Counted from the first letter of the stretch, positions 45,581-55,872 are shown. The stretch: DNA of 64,000 nucleotides from Motilimonas pumila (GCF_003596335.1 NZ_QZCH01000015.1:54453-118452); one strand, 5' to 3'. Program-made: numbers and translations. Notes: generated by a model from the letters alone, not told the origin.

Positions 45581-47026
45581 ATGAAAAAATTTACCACCAC
45601 TTTGACACTGGCGTCTGGCATCTTCTTCACTGGGTTGGCGCAAGCTGCAGAGCCTGTTGTGTTAACCAGCAAACAGATGGACAACTTGGTGATGCGTGCT
45701 TACCCGTACGTTGCCATGTTCAATGTTAATAATAAGTTTGCGCTGGATGAAAGCAATCCATTAGCTACTGGCGGGTATAACCAATACCATGCCAACACCA
45801 CACTGGCCGATCACACTTTAAAAGCGATTGCGCGACCCAACAACGACACACTCTACGGGGTTGCTATGGTTGACGTGACTGAGCAGCCGGTGATAATGCA
45901 ATTTCCAGCGTTTGACTCTAACTATGTATCACTGATGGTCACCGCCTATGATCACTACGTCAATATTCCGATGTCAGTATCACAAGGTGATTTCAGCGAG
46001 CCGGCTAATATCCTGTTCTACAGCGAACGTACACCAGGTTACGATGGCGCGCCAATCGAGGGGATCGATCAGGTTTTTGAGGTGTCGGGTGATTTTATTA
46101 GCGCTGCATTGCGTGTGATGCCGCATATGGTGGAGCCTGATCGCCTAGCAGCAAACCAAGCTGCAATCACCAGCGTTAGTCTTAAAACACTGCCTGAATT
46201 TCTCGATAAGCAAAGTGCTGTTACCGCATCGTCGCCCCTAGACGTCACCACTAACCCCCTGAGCTTAGAAGAAGATAAGGCGCGTTTCCCTAACTTCGGT
46301 TCTGATTTTGAGATCTTTGAACAGCGGTTTGTGGAAGTCATGCAGTTTGTCGTAAACCACACTACCTTTGATGCAAATGACGCCGCCGATCAGGCACTGC
46401 TCAAGGCGCTTGCCCCCTTAGGAGTCAAGCCGGGTAATATCTTTGATGCAAAAGATGCCGCAGCCATCGACGGGGTTGCCCTGCGTAAAGCGGCACAACG
46501 TTTTGCAACATCGAGCCTAGCAAAAATAGGCGATGCGCAATTCGTTGCCAACAACCTTGATGACATCTTTCTGCCAAAAGGAGAAATCAGTCCTGAATTG
46601 TTGGCACTACTATCCGTTGTCGGCCCCATTGGCGTACCGGCTCAAGAAGCCTTGTACCCGCAACTTATTACTGAAGATAAGCAAGTGATGAATGCCATGA
46701 ACGACTACGAAATAGTGATGACGGCCGACGAGCTGCCGCCCGCTAAAGCATTTTGGTCGCTGACCTTGTATGACTTGGAAAACGGTTTTTTCATCCCTAA
46801 CGAGCAAAAGAAATACAGCGTAGGTGAAAATGCTGGCTACAAACTCGATGAAAATGGTGGCATCCGCATTGTGGTTTCAGCAGAGCGCCCCGAGGATGTA
46901 CCCGTTGAAAATTGGCTGCCTATTCAGCGCGGCGATATCGATATGAATACACAAATGCGCTTATACATCCCTGATCTCGATAAATACGAAAACTGGTCAA
47001 CACCCACAGTAAGAAGGATTAAATAA
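45581..47026 (+). CDS. DUF1254/DUF1214-type secreted protein, second of three
   Basis: 481 residues with a signal peptide (ASGIFFTGLAQAAEP). DUF1254 block: AYPYVAMFNVNNKFALDE, AIARPNNDTLYGVAMVDVTEQP, YVSLMVTAYDHYVNI. DUF1214 block near the end: PPAKAFWSLTLYDLENGFF, NWLPIQRGDIDMNTQMRLYIPD. This is the full-length form of the family. It starts 12 bases after the first gene behind AAAAGGAG and overlaps the next start by one base, so the three are one operon. Location should be periplasmic. Confidence 0.88.
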   Translation: MKKFTTTLTLASGIFFTGLAQAAEPVVLTSKQMDNLVMRAYPYVAMFNVNNKFALDESNPLATGGYNQYHANTTLADHTLKAIARPNNDTLYGVAMVDVTEQPVIMQFPAFDSNYVSLMVTAYDHYVNIPMSVSQGDFSEPANILFYSERTPGYDGAPIEGIDQVFEVSGDFISAALRVMPHMVEPDRLAANQAAITSVSLKTLPEFLDKQSAVTASSPLDVTTNPLSLEEDKARFPNFGSDFEIFEQRFVEVMQFVVNHTTFDANDAADQALLKALAPLGVKPGNIFDAKDAAAIDGVALRKAAQRFATSSLAKIGDAQFVANNLDDIFLPKGEISPELLALLSVVGPIGVPAQEALYPQLITEDKQVMNAMNDYEIVMTADELPPAKAFWSLTLYDLENGFFIPNEQKKYSVGENAGYKLDENGGIRIVVSAERPEDVPVENWLPIQRGDIDMNTQMRLYIPDLDKYENWSTPTVRRIK

Positions 47027-48450
47027 TGAAATCTAAAATATTTAAAATGGCCTTCATTCCATTATTAGCGCTATTTGTGGCAGGTTGCGGTCAACAACAA
47101 GATACTCAACAAGCTGACGCAAATGCCGTGACGCAAATGACTGCGGAGCAAGCCAAACAAATTGCCAAAGAAGCTTATACCTTTGGCTTCCCTTTTGTCG
47201 CCAACTACCGTGTCTTTATTGATCGCTTGTTAACAAAGGACCCATTGATGATGGGGGCTGATTTTAACGAGTTTGCACATATGAAGTCGCTTATTCCAGC
47301 AGACACACCAGATACGGCGCAGCAGGACACCGTATATTCCGTCGGTGTGATTGACCTGAGGCGTGAGCCTGTGGTGATTTCAGTACCACAAGTGCCAGAT
47401 GGTCAGGCTTACATGCTGCAGATGGGAGATACCTCCACCGAGACCTTACCTTATATTAGTTCGGTCACGACAAACAACGAGGCAGGTAACTATGTGCTGG
47501 TGGGACCTGATTATCAGGGACTGATTGAGGCAGAACATTTTGATGGCGTGATCACCACACGCGGTCAGCTGATTATGATGCTCGGCAGGACAATTGTGTT
47601 CGACCCTGATGACCTTGCTCCTGTATTCGCCATTCAAGACGGCTTGGTGATGCAGCCTCTTAGCGAATTTCTCGGCAAAGAAGCGCCAGCTAAGCCTGAA
47701 GCAATTGATTTTATTCCATGGGACGAGAAGGCTGCGAGTGGTTTAGGTGTGTTCTCCTACATCAACATGAGCCTTGATTGGCACCCTGCTGCCACCTATG
47801 AGAATGACCTAATGGCAAGATTTTCAAAAATTGGAGTGGTGCCGGGTCAGCCGTTTTCTGCGGATGGTTTGTCTCCAGAGATTGTGACGGCGATGAAAGC
47901 GGGCATTGCAGAAGCTGATCAAGAGATGGAAAAAATTGCGCAAGACTTAACTGAAGATTTCAACGGCTGGAATTGGACGGGGGCGGAAGATCTAAGTCGC
48001 TTCGGCACTGACTATACACTGCGCGCTGCCATTGCATTACGCAACATCTATCCTAACGATCCAGCACATGCTGCTTATGGGCAAACCTTTAGGGATGCAA
48101 GTGGAGAGCAATTAGTGGGCACTACTGGCTATACCGTTACCTTTGCTAAAGGCGAGTTACCTCCAGTTAACTGGTTCTGGTCGCTGACCGTCTATGATGC
48201 AAACACCGGTGCGATGTATCCAAACCCGCTAGAGCGAGTCAATGTCAGTGATCGCACAAAAGGGTTGCACTATGCTGACGACGGTTCGTTAACGGTTTAT
48301 GTGCAACATGATGAACCAAGCACTCTTGAACAAAGTGCAAACTGGTTACCAGCGCCAGCGGATAACATCTACTTGGTGCTGCGCCTTTATGCGCCTAATG
48401 ATGCCGCCATCAATGGAGAATGGCAAATACCGCCAGTCTTGAAGCAGTAA
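47026..48450 (+). CDS. DUF1254/DUF1214-type lipoprotein, third of three
   Basis: 474 residues. The signal MKSKIFKMAFIPLLALFVAG is followed by Cys21, a lipobox, so this copy is membrane-anchored while its two neighbours are soluble. DUF1254 block: EAYTFGFPFVANYRVFIDRL, DTAQQDTVYSVGVIDLRREP. DUF1214 block: LPPVNWFWSLTVYDANTGAMY, SANWLPAPADNIYLVLRLYAP. Translation is coupled to the second gene by a one-base overlap. A hairpin terminator follows it. One anchored and two soluble family members in one operon suggest a complex, which is only inferred. Confidence 0.88.
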   Translation: MKSKIFKMAFIPLLALFVAGCGQQQDTQQADANAVTQMTAEQAKQIAKEAYTFGFPFVANYRVFIDRLLTKDPLMMGADFNEFAHMKSLIPADTPDTAQQDTVYSVGVIDLRREPVVISVPQVPDGQAYMLQMGDTSTETLPYISSVTTNNEAGNYVLVGPDYQGLIEAEHFDGVITTRGQLIMMLGRTIVFDPDDLAPVFAIQDGLVMQPLSEFLGKEAPAKPEAIDFIPWDEKAASGLGVFSYINMSLDWHPAATYENDLMARFSKIGVVPGQPFSADGLSPEIVTAMKAGIAEADQEMEKIAQDLTEDFNGWNWTGAEDLSRFGTDYTLRAAIALRNIYPNDPAHAAYGQTFRDASGEQLVGTTGYTVTFAKGELPPVNWFWSLTVYDANTGAMYPNPLERVNVSDRTKGLHYADDGSLTVYVQHDEPSTLEQSANWLPAPADNIYLVLRLYAPNDAAINGEWQIPPVLKQ

Positions 48451-48455
48451 TATTT

Positions 48456-48480
48456 AGCCCCGGGTTTTATTGGGGCTTTC
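48456..48480 (+). terminator. Probable terminator of the DUF1254 operon
   Basis: AGCCCC and GGGGCT form a 6-base stem with a 10-base loop, 6 bases after the last stop codon, followed by TTCATTG. The T run is short, so confidence is moderate. Confidence 0.5.
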
Positions 48481-48563
48481 ATTGCAGGGCTACTTGCTCA
48501 TTCCAAATTAAGGTGGGCATTGGCCCTTTTTGAAAGGGTTATTAAATCTGCTTGAGCATGCAA

Positions 48564-48600
48564 AATGCGATGCAATATTGCATCAATTCAAATGCATTGA
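48564..48600 (+). promoter_or_regulatory. Palindromic operator candidate in front of the HSL-type hydrolase
   Basis: A perfect 16-base palindrome GATGCAATATTGCATC lies at 48569-48584, with AATGCGA just before it, TTGCATCAATT overlapping it and AATGCATTGA after it. The same words appear in front of the DUF1254 operon. It is about 190 bases before the hydrolase start, so the promoter may lie closer to the site than to the start codon. The rest of the 339-base gap to 48790 shows no gene. Confidence 0.55.
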
Positions 48601-48789
48601 GTTACAAAATAGCATTTTATAAAGTACTACTCAGCACACAAAGCAGGAGTGATTGGTGACCATACGTGGTTAAAGATCTTCTTAGCCTCTAAACGATGGG
48701 CGCTCAGTACACCGATACTATTGAGATTCTCATTCATAGAGTCAGCTTGTCTTAAGCTCCTTTATTTAACTTGATCAGTGAGAAAACTC

Positions 48790-49830
48790 ATGAAAATGAA
48801 AAAACTAAACAAGATACTCCCAGCGTTGATTCTTACAAGCATTAGCACAGTAGCGATGGCTAATTCAAAGGTTGAAAAAAGAGAAGTGCCTACACCCGTT
48901 GGCATTTCTTCTGAGCTTGCTAACATCATTGAAAACCGAGTGATGCCACCTCATGTACCAGTGCCAAAGAATACGCAAGCATGGCTAGAGGCACAGGTAA
49001 TAGCCGACCAACCCGCAATTGAAACCGCCAAAGAGGTCGTCGAGCGTTTAAACATCAGCTATGAAGCAAAACAATATGCGGGTGTTGACACCTTTTTTGT
49101 TACCCCTGAAACCATCGCACCAGAATATGCCAATAAATGGCTGATACATATCCACGGTGGTGCTTTTGTATTGGGTGGAGGTGAAGCGGCTTTACGTGAA
49201 GCAAGTTGGGTGGCTGATGGCATTGGCGCTAAAGTGATTTCGATTGATTATAGCAAGCCGCCATTACACCCATATCCAGCCGCTATTGACGATGTGGTCG
49301 CGGTTTGGAAAGCGCTTACTAAAACACAGAGTGCAGAGTCGACCGCTATTTTTGGCACATCAGCGGGAGGCAATATCACGCTAGCCACAGCGCTCAAACT
49401 ACAAGAACTCGGCTTACCGACACCGGGAGCACTTTTTGTTGGCACCCCTGCGGTGGATTTAAAAGAGACATCAGACTCGTGGCACACACTTAAAGGGTTA
49501 GATCCGCTAGGTGAGAGAGAAGGCGCATTGAGCGCTGCGTTTGAACTTTATGCAGGAGGTGAAAAGCTAGATAACCCATTGATATCACCTGTCTACGCAG
49601 ATATTAAAACATTCCCACCTACGATTTTTATCTCTGGTACGAGAGATTTGTTGTTGAGTGACACCGTCAGAATGCACCGTAAACTCAGAGCGGCAGATGT
49701 GGATACTCAATTACACGTTTATGACGGCCAAGCGCATGCTGACTATATGATTGGCTCAGTAACTGAAATGCCAGAGTCGGAAGATGCATTAAAAGAGATA
49801 GGGCTATTTTTCAATAAGTATATTAACTAA
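48790..49830 (+). CDS. Secreted alpha/beta hydrolase, hormone-sensitive-lipase (GDXG) family
   Basis: 346 residues from the ATG at 48790, chosen over a GTG 12 bases earlier because GTGAG then serves as the ribosome site. A signal peptide ends VAMA|NSK. The oxyanion motif HIHGGAFVLGGG is at about 120-131 and the nucleophile elbow FGTSAGGNI has Ser191. The catalytic Asp is in FISGTRDLLL and His in YDGQAHADYM. The enzyme should cleave short esters or lactones in the periplasm. Its promoter region shares sequence words with that of the DUF1254 operon, so it may belong to the same regulon. Confidence 0.86.
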   Translation: MKMKKLNKILPALILTSISTVAMANSKVEKREVPTPVGISSELANIIENRVMPPHVPVPKNTQAWLEAQVIADQPAIETAKEVVERLNISYEAKQYAGVDTFFVTPETIAPEYANKWLIHIHGGAFVLGGGEAALREASWVADGIGAKVISIDYSKPPLHPYPAAIDDVVAVWKALTKTQSAESTAIFGTSAGGNITLATALKLQELGLPTPGALFVGTPAVDLKETSDSWHTLKGLDPLGEREGALSAAFELYAGGEKLDNPLISPVYADIKTFPPTIFISGTRDLLLSDTVRMHRKLRAADVDTQLHVYDGQAHADYMIGSVTEMPESEDALKEIGLFFNKYIN

Positions 49831-49996
49831 TTAAAACAGAGAGATCGCTCGTTTGGTCTTGTAGGATGATAGACCTGCCGTGATGGTATGAGTGAGATAA
49901 GCTCAATGAAAAAATCACTGACCGCGGAGGTGTGGTCAGTGATTGATGATGTTCCAGATGGATGAGTGTGCAAGAAGTTGTTCCTACACAATTTCT

Positions 49997-51352
49997 TTAT
50001 CTCATGGTCACAAACTCTTCAGAGCCTGTTGGGTGGATAGCTACAACACTGTCAAAGTCGGCCTTGGTCGCACCCATTTTCATGGCTACCGCAAAACCTT
50101 GAATCATTTCATCTACGGTAAAACCAATACCGTGTAAGCCCACTACGGTTTCCTCTTCTCCGGCGCAAACCAGCTTCATTTTACAAGGCTGACGATGTGC
50201 GGTAACGGCGGTGTACATGGCGGTAAAGCCAGATGTGTATACTTTGATATTGTCTTGACCGTATTTGGCTTGCGCTTCTTGCTCCGTCAGGCCAATAGTG
50301 CCAATCGGTGGATGGCTAAAGACCACGGTCGGCACTAAGTCGTAATCCATTTTGGCGTTAGTTTTGCCATTAAACAGGCGTTCTGACAATTGGCGGCCCG
50401 CTTTAACTGCAACGGGTGTGAGTTCAATGCCGCCTTCCATGATATCACCAACACAGTAAATACCAGGCACATTGGTATTTTGGTATTCATCTACCTTGAT
50501 GTAACCTTGCGTGTTAGTCTCAACGCCGGCTTTATCCAAATTGATTGCTGCGGTGGATGGATGGCGACCGATTGCCCAAATTAGGCAATCCACCGTGGTG
50601 CTGTTACCGTTTTCAAATGAAAGGGTTAAGCTGCCATCGGCATTCTTTACCACTTCTTTTGGCGTACTGTCAGTATGCAGCTGAGGGCCTTCTGCGGCCA
50701 TCACTTCCACCAAGGTGTCGGTGATCATGTTATCAAAGGTTCGAAGTGGCGCGTGTTTGCGCACAAATAAATGAGTTTCACTGCCAAGTGCATTCAGTAC
50801 ACCCGCAATTTCTACCGCAATGTAACCTGCACCGACAACGGCTACTCGTTTAGGTTGTTCGGTGAGTTCAAAAAAGCCATTTGAGTCAATGCCGTGCTCT
50901 GCACCTGGCACATCAGGAATCGTTGGCGCGCCGCCCACCGCAATTAAAATATTGTCTGCGGTATATTGTTGGCCATTTACTTCAACGGTTTTGGCATCCA
51001 CAAATTTGGCAAAGCCTTTAATCACTTCAACTTTGTTGTTGCCTAAAACACGGTCGTAAGATTGATGAATACGGCCAATGTATGCTTCACGGCTGTCTAC
51101 CAAGGTTTGCCAATTAAAACCTTTTTGCTCAACGTCAAAACCATAGTCTTTACTGTAAAGGTGAATGGCTTCAGCAATTTGCGCGCCGTGCCACATAACC
51201 TTTTTAGGAACACAGCCCACGTTAACACACGTGCCGCCCAAGTCTTTGGCTTCAATTAGCGCAACCTTGGCGCCATACATAGCCGCACGGTTTGCAGAGG
51301 CAATGCCACCGCTGCCGCCGCCAATACAGATATAGTCAAAATGTGTTGTCAT
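49997..51352 (-). CDS. gorA: Glutathione-disulfide reductase
   Basis: 451 residues, the usual length. FAD is bound by the N-terminal [13 protein letters not shown] fold. The redox-active pair is Cys42 and Cys47 in [13 protein letters not shown]. The NADPH fold carries [19 protein letters not shown]. The C-terminal catalytic block is [10 protein letters not shown] with His440 and Glu445. The enzyme reduces glutathione disulfide with NADPH. It lies 94 bases downstream of the histidine kinase gene on the same strand. Confidence 0.95.
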   Translation of the reverse strand: MTTHFDYICIGGGSGGIASANRAAMYGAKVALIEAKDLGGTCVNVGCVPKKVMWHGAQIAEAIHLYSKDYGFDVEQKGFNWQTLVDSREAYIGRIHQSYDRVLGNNKVEVIKGFAKFVDAKTVEVNGQQYTADNILIAVGGAPTIPDVPGAEHGIDSNGFFELTEQPKRVAVVGAGYIAVEIAGVLNALGSETHLFVRKHAPLRTFDNMITDTLVEVMAAEGPQLHTDSTPKEVVKNADGSLTLSFENGNSTTVDCLIWAIGRHPSTAAINLDKAGVETNTQGYIKVDEYQNTNVPGIYCVGDIMEGGIELTPVAVKAGRQLSERLFNGKTNAKMDYDLVPTVVFSHPPIGTIGLTEQEAQAKYGQDNIKVYTSGFTAMYTAVTAHRQPCKMKLVCAGEEETVVGLHGIGFTVDEMIQGFAVAMKMGATKADFDSVVAIHPTGSEEFVTMR

Positions 51353-51446
51353 GATACGTTTCCATCGCTGTTTTTTACTGATTGTAGGGAGTCAATTGGG
51401 AAAGACAAGCAAAACCGCTTTGGCAGCGATTTTGCTCTGGCTGGGG

Positions 51447-53414
51447 TTAGGCTGGAATATATGGCAAGTCGATATGGAAATGCACGCCGTGCTCTCCGTT
51501 ACTGCTGTATTCGATTGAGCCTTTGAGCAGTTGTACCACTAGGTTATACATTACATGGGTACCTAAACCACTGCCGCCGTGGCCGCGTTTACTGGTGACA
51601 AAAGGATCAAAAATACGCTCAGCGATGTCTGGTTCAATACCGCGCCCCGTGTCTCGGTAATCAATCAATAAGCGGTCACCTTGCAGGCTGACAAACACAG
51701 AAATCTCGCGCTCACCGTCCCAATCTTCAAAGCCGTGCTTGATACTATTGATGATCAAATTGGAGTATATCTGGGTAAAGCTGCCTGGGAAGCTGTTCAT
51801 TTTTAAATCTGGGTCACAGTGAGTATTGACCTCACAGCGTGACTTTTTAAGCTTGTGACTTAATGACGTTACCACTTGGTTAAGGTTTTCTTGCAAGCTA
51901 AAGGCATACCTGGCCTCACTGGATTGATCTACCGCCACTTGTTTGAAGCTGCTGATTAAATCAGAGGCGCGACGTAAGTTGTTAATCAGTAACTCGCTGG
52001 ACTCTTCCATGTTATTGGTGAGCTCTTCAATAAAGCTACGAGAAAGTTGGCCGTCAGCCACTTTGTTTTTAAGTTTACGGGTTTGGTCTTGCAAGTAAGA
52101 AGAGGCTGTTACGCTGATGCCTATCGGGGTATTAATTTCATGGGCAACACCGGCTACCAAACTCCCCAGAGAAGCCATTTTTTCTGATTCAACCAAGGTC
52201 TGTTGGGCTTTTTGTAATTCATCGAAAGCCACCACAAGCTGGTTGTTACTCTGCTCTAAGCTGGCGGTGCGTTTTACCACTTTTTCTTCCAGCTGGTCAT
52301 TGAGGCGTTTAATTTCTTGCTCAATGCGTTTTAAGCTAGAAACGTCATAACCAAAAGCAATCAGATACTTAAATGTTTCGCCTTGATAAAAGGGGACAAA
52401 GTTCCAGAGCAAGGTGTTACTTTCACCAAGCTGGTCGGTCATGGCGATTTCTAGGTCTTTTTGTTCACGGTATTTACGTAATGACTCTTTGATATTGTCT
52501 CGCTGTTTTGGATCCACAAACAGTTCTAGCCAACTCTTTCCTTCCATCTCATCTTGGCTGTAACCCGTAAGCAGAACACCCGCAGGGTTGATGGACTCTA
52601 TGTCTAAATGCAGGTTTAAACAGCAAATCACCGTTGTGGATGAGTTAATGATAGTGGCTGAGAAGTCGCGCTCTTTGCCCAATTCGCTATTAGCTTGTTC
52701 TTTAGCGCTTAATTCGGCATATATTTTTTCTCGCATCTGGTTAAAGGTAGAGGCGAGGGCGTCCAATTCATCAGGATTGGCGGGTTTATCGTCTCGACCT
52801 TCTAGATCGAGAGGCTTGGTGATGGTGTCGAGGTTGAGCGTGCGAGTATACTCAGCAATGCGATTGAGGTGGCGTATCACTACGTAATATATGATCAACA
52901 AGATACAAACAGACACCACTAAGGTTTTAATGGTTTGGCTGATCAGTATGATCATGGATTTTTCTATAAGCCTTTGATAAACCTCATTCAGCGACGCCGC
53001 TACCAAGAGTTTACCGACAATTTCCCCTTGGTAAACCAAGTCAAATTCACGGCTGATATCAAACTTCTTTTTCTGCATGCCTTTTTCAATTAAAGGCACC
53101 TCGGAAGGCCCTAAGATTTCTTTGATAAGCACATATTGCATGTTAGGCAGGTTCATAATGCCTTCGACCTGCACTTGGACTTGTTCTTCGTCTAAGTTCC
53201 ATAAACTGGCGGCTATGGGGTGTAAAAAACTGGCTTCAATTTGACCGATACTGTCTTCAATTTGGCCCACATCTTTGTGGTAATCCCACAATAATTGAAC
53301 CATGGTAATAACCACCGCGAGCACAGTACTACACAGTAAGATATAAGACAGCAGTCGAAACGAGAGACTATTTTGAGATGCTGACTGTTTGAGTTTTGAG
53401 AATGCGTTTAGCAT
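51447..53414 (-). CDS. Sensor histidine kinase with HAMP and PAS domains
   Basis: 655 residues. Membrane helices at about 22-44 and 156-180 bracket a periplasmic sensor region of about 110 residues with a LHPIAASLWNLDEEQV motif. A HAMP linker (about 181-240), a PAS domain (about 250-365) and a coiled coil follow. The H-box has His425 in SLVAGVAHEINTPIGI, and the HATPase shows YSNLIINSIKHGF, DTGRGIEPD and GGSGLGTHVMYNLV. No receiver domain and no adjacent response regulator are seen, so it is an orphan. The HEINTPIG form marks a branch of kinases common in marine gammaproteobacteria. Confidence 0.9.
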   Translation of the reverse strand: MLNAFSKLKQSASQNSLSFRLLSYILLCSTVLAVVITMVQLLWDYHKDVGQIEDSIGQIEASFLHPIAASLWNLDEEQVQVQVEGIMNLPNMQYVLIKEILGPSEVPLIEKGMQKKKFDISREFDLVYQGEIVGKLLVAASLNEVYQRLIEKSMIILISQTIKTLVVSVCILLIIYYVVIRHLNRIAEYTRTLNLDTITKPLDLEGRDDKPANPDELDALASTFNQMREKIYAELSAKEQANSELGKERDFSATIINSSTTVICCLNLHLDIESINPAGVLLTGYSQDEMEGKSWLELFVDPKQRDNIKESLRKYREQKDLEIAMTDQLGESNTLLWNFVPFYQGETFKYLIAFGYDVSSLKRIEQEIKRLNDQLEEKVVKRTASLEQSNNQLVVAFDELQKAQQTLVESEKMASLGSLVAGVAHEINTPIGISVTASSYLQDQTRKLKNKVADGQLSRSFIEELTNNMEESSELLINNLRRASDLISSFKQVAVDQSSEARYAFSLQENLNQVVTSLSHKLKKSRCEVNTHCDPDLKMNSFPGSFTQIYSNLIINSIKHGFEDWDGEREISVFVSLQGDRLLIDYRDTGRGIEPDIAERIFDPFVTSKRGHGGSGLGTHVMYNLVVQLLKGSIEYSSNGEHGVHFHIDLPYIPA

Positions 53415-53829
53415 GGTGCTTTAATCCATCAACCAAGTGCTTATTGGCGTGGCAGTAACTATTGAACTGTCACCACCGTGAGTTCTGCCTCCTGCAGTAA
53501 AAATCACTAACGCCTCTGTGGGAGTTTAGTCATTCATCGCAAAATGGCGACCTGTGAAACAATATATCTGCTCCCGCAGCTGGGTAACACAGTTATTGCC
53601 CCTTGAAGACCTGAATTCTGCGTTAGATCGCGCATTTACAAGGTTAATTCTAATTGAAAACCAGTTTCATCGATTTTCATTTACCTTAAAAATATATCAA
53701 TAAAGATCAATTTGTTAGTTAACGGGGCAATTACAATGAATTTTGTCTTTATCTGTACCTTAGCCTTGATAACTGGACCTGGCTACCTCATGTTAATAAG
53801 TATAATTGTTCATCAAGAGAATCTTCGAT
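53415..53829. other. Intergenic region between the histidine kinase and prlC
   Basis: 415 bases between divergent genes, so it should hold the promoters of both. A sigma-32-like promoter and a TATAAT box near its right end are listed separately. No further gene or RNA is recognised. Confidence 0.5.
53764..53795 (+). promoter_or_regulatory. Candidate heat-shock (sigma-32) promoter of prlC
   Basis: CCTTGATAA at 53764-53772 and CCTCATGTTA at 53786-53795 resemble the sigma-32 elements CTTGAA and CCCCATTTA, with 14 bases between the CTTGATA and CCTCAT cores. prlC is a known sigma-32 target in E. coli. A TATAAT at 53801-53806 is also present as a possible sigma-70 -10 box, though no good -35 element pairs with it. 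Confidence 0.5.
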
Positions 53830-55872
53830 ATGAGTAACCCATTACTGACTGAAACAGCTTTAGCGCCTTTTAGCCAAATACAACCGGCCCATATTCAGCC
53901 AGCCATAGAGCAACTAATTGCAGACAGTAAGGCCCTCATTGCCGAGGTGTTGGCTAAGCAAACCACTTATACCTGGCAAAATTTTGTGCAGCCCTTGGAC
54001 GATATGGGTGACAAGCTTTCTCAAGCGTGGCAACCGGTTTCCCATATGAATGCCGTTGTTAGCAATGATGAATTACGCGCTGCCCATGATGCCTGTTTAC
54101 CTTTACTGTCAGAATACGGCACTTTTGTTGGTCAGCATGAAGGTTTATTCCAAGCCTATCAGTCGATTGCTCAAGGCGCCGAGTTCGCGAGTTTAAGCGG
54201 CGAACAGCAAAAGGTGATTACAGATAACCTGCGAGATTTTAAATTATCAGGCATTGCGTTAAATGATGCGGACAAGCAACGCTTTGCTGCGGTAAAAATG
54301 CGTTTGTCTGAATTAGCGTCACAATTTAGCAATAATGTATTAGATGCGACATTAGGTTGGCAAAAGCACATTACTGATCAAGCTGAGTTAGTCGGTTTGC
54401 CTGAAAGTGCGATGCAAGCGGCGCAAGAACTGGCGCAATCAAAAGAGCTAGACGGTTATTTGTTTACGTTGGACTTTCCTAGTTACCTCCCCGTGATGAA
54501 ATATGCGGATAGCCGCAGTTTACGTCAAGAAATGTACCAGGCGTTTGTGACTCGGGCGTCAGACCAAGGCCCTAATGCCAATCAATGGGATAACAGCGAG
54601 ATCATTGCCGAAACCCTAGCATTAAGAAAAGAAGCCGCCAGCTTACTGGGCTTTGACAGCTTTGCGCACGATAGCTTGGCCACAAAAATGGCTGAAACCC
54701 CTGAGCAAGTGATTGGTTTTCTTACTGATTTGGCGAAAAAGTCTAAACCTCAGGCTGCCGCAGAAATGGCAGAGCTAAAAGCTTATGCCGAAGAGTTGGA
54801 TGGCTCGGTAGACCTACAGGCATGGGACTTAACCTATTACGGTGAAAAATTACAGCAACATAAGTACGCCATCTCAGATGAGGCGCTGCGCCCTTACTTC
54901 CCTGAAGCAAAAGTGGTGTCCGGCTTATTTGAGGTGGTCAAACGACTATTTGGCTTGACGATTACCGCGCGAGAAAACGTGGATACTTGGCATCAAGACG
55001 TGTCTTTTTACGATATCTTTGATGCCAGTGGTGAGCTTAGAGGCAGCTTCTACTTCGACCTATATGCCCGTGAACACAAGCGAGGCGGGGCGTGGATGAA
55101 CGACGCACAAACCCGTCGTCGCAGGGGGGACGGCAGTTTGCAAAAGCCGATCGCATTTTTAACCTGTAACTTTAATAAGCCTGTGGGCGGCAAACCGGCG
55201 TTGTTTACCCACGATGAAGTTATTACGTTATTTCATGAGTTTGGCCACGGCATTCATCATATGCTGACCAAAATAGAAACCTCTGGCGTATCTGGTATTA
55301 ATGGCGTGCCATGGGATGCGGTAGAGCTGCCGAGTCAGTTTTTAGAAAATTGGTGTTGGGAGCCTGAAGCGTTAGCGTTTATCTCCGGTCATTACGAAAC
55401 GGGTGAGCCGCTACCCCAAGACATGCTTGATAAAATGTTAGCTGCAAAGAACTATCACTCAGCCTTGATGATGGTACGTCAATTAGAATTTTCATTGTTC
55501 GACTTTAAGTTGCACCTGGAATACGACGCTGAAGCGAAAACGAACCCGCAGCAAGTGTTAGACGCGGTGCGGGCAGAAGTGGCAGTAGCGATACCACCAG
55601 CGTATAACCGTTTTCAAAATGGTTTTAGCCACATTTTTGCAGGCGGCTATGCGGCCGGTTATTACAGCTATAAATGGGCCGAAGTCTTGTCGGCGGATGC
55701 GTTTTCTCGATTTGAAGAAGAGGGCATCTTTAACCCGCAAGTGGGCGCCGATTTTATGACTAATATTCTAGAGAAAGGCGGCTCGGCGTCGCCTATGTCA
55801 TTATTTAAAGCATTTAGGGGCCGCGAGCCAAGCGTGGATGCTTTATTACGCCACAGTGGCATTACTGCTTAA
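53830..55872 (+). CDS. prlC: Oligopeptidase A (PrlC), M3 zinc metallopeptidase
   Basis: 680 residues from the ATG at 53830 (MSNPLLTETALAPF), identical in length to E. coli PrlC; an upstream start at 53806 adds 8 residues and has no support. The zinc-binding motif is HEFGH at 469-473 in TLFHEFGHGIHHML, the same position as in E. coli, followed by GVPWDAVELPSQFLENW with the third metal ligand. The enzyme degrades signal peptides and other oligopeptides in the cytoplasm. A heat-shock-like promoter precedes it and a strong terminator follows. Confidence 0.95.
   Translation: MSNPLLTETALAPFSQIQPAHIQPAIEQLIADSKALIAEVLAKQTTYTWQNFVQPLDDMGDKLSQAWQPVSHMNAVVSNDELRAAHDACLPLLSEYGTFVGQHEGLFQAYQSIAQGAEFASLSGEQQKVITDNLRDFKLSGIALNDADKQRFAAVKMRLSELASQFSNNVLDATLGWQKHITDQAELVGLPESAMQAAQELAQSKELDGYLFTLDFPSYLPVMKYADSRSLRQEMYQAFVTRASDQGPNANQWDNSEIIAETLALRKEAASLLGFDSFAHDSLATKMAETPEQVIGFLTDLAKKSKPQAAAEMAELKAYAEELDGSVDLQAWDLTYYGEKLQQHKYAISDEALRPYFPEAKVVSGLFEVVKRLFGLTITARENVDTWHQDVSFYDIFDASGELRGSFYFDLYAREHKRGGAWMNDAQTRRRRGDGSLQKPIAFLTCNFNKPVGGKPALFTHDEVITLFHEFGHGIHHMLTKIETSGVSGINGVPWDAVELPSQFLENWCWEPEALAFISGHYETGEPLPQDMLDKMLAAKNYHSALMMVRQLEFSLFDFKLHLEYDAEAKTNPQQVLDAVRAEVAVAIPPAYNRFQNGFSHIFAGGYAAGYYSYKWAEVLSADAFSRFEEEGIFNPQVGADFMTNILEKGGSASPMSLFKAFRGREPSVDALLRHSGITA

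Noticed and set aside
53735..53836. Short plus-strand frame MNFVFICTLALITGPGYLM ahead of prlC
   Set aside because: It lacks a ribosome site, overlaps the prlC start and runs through the likely promoter elements.
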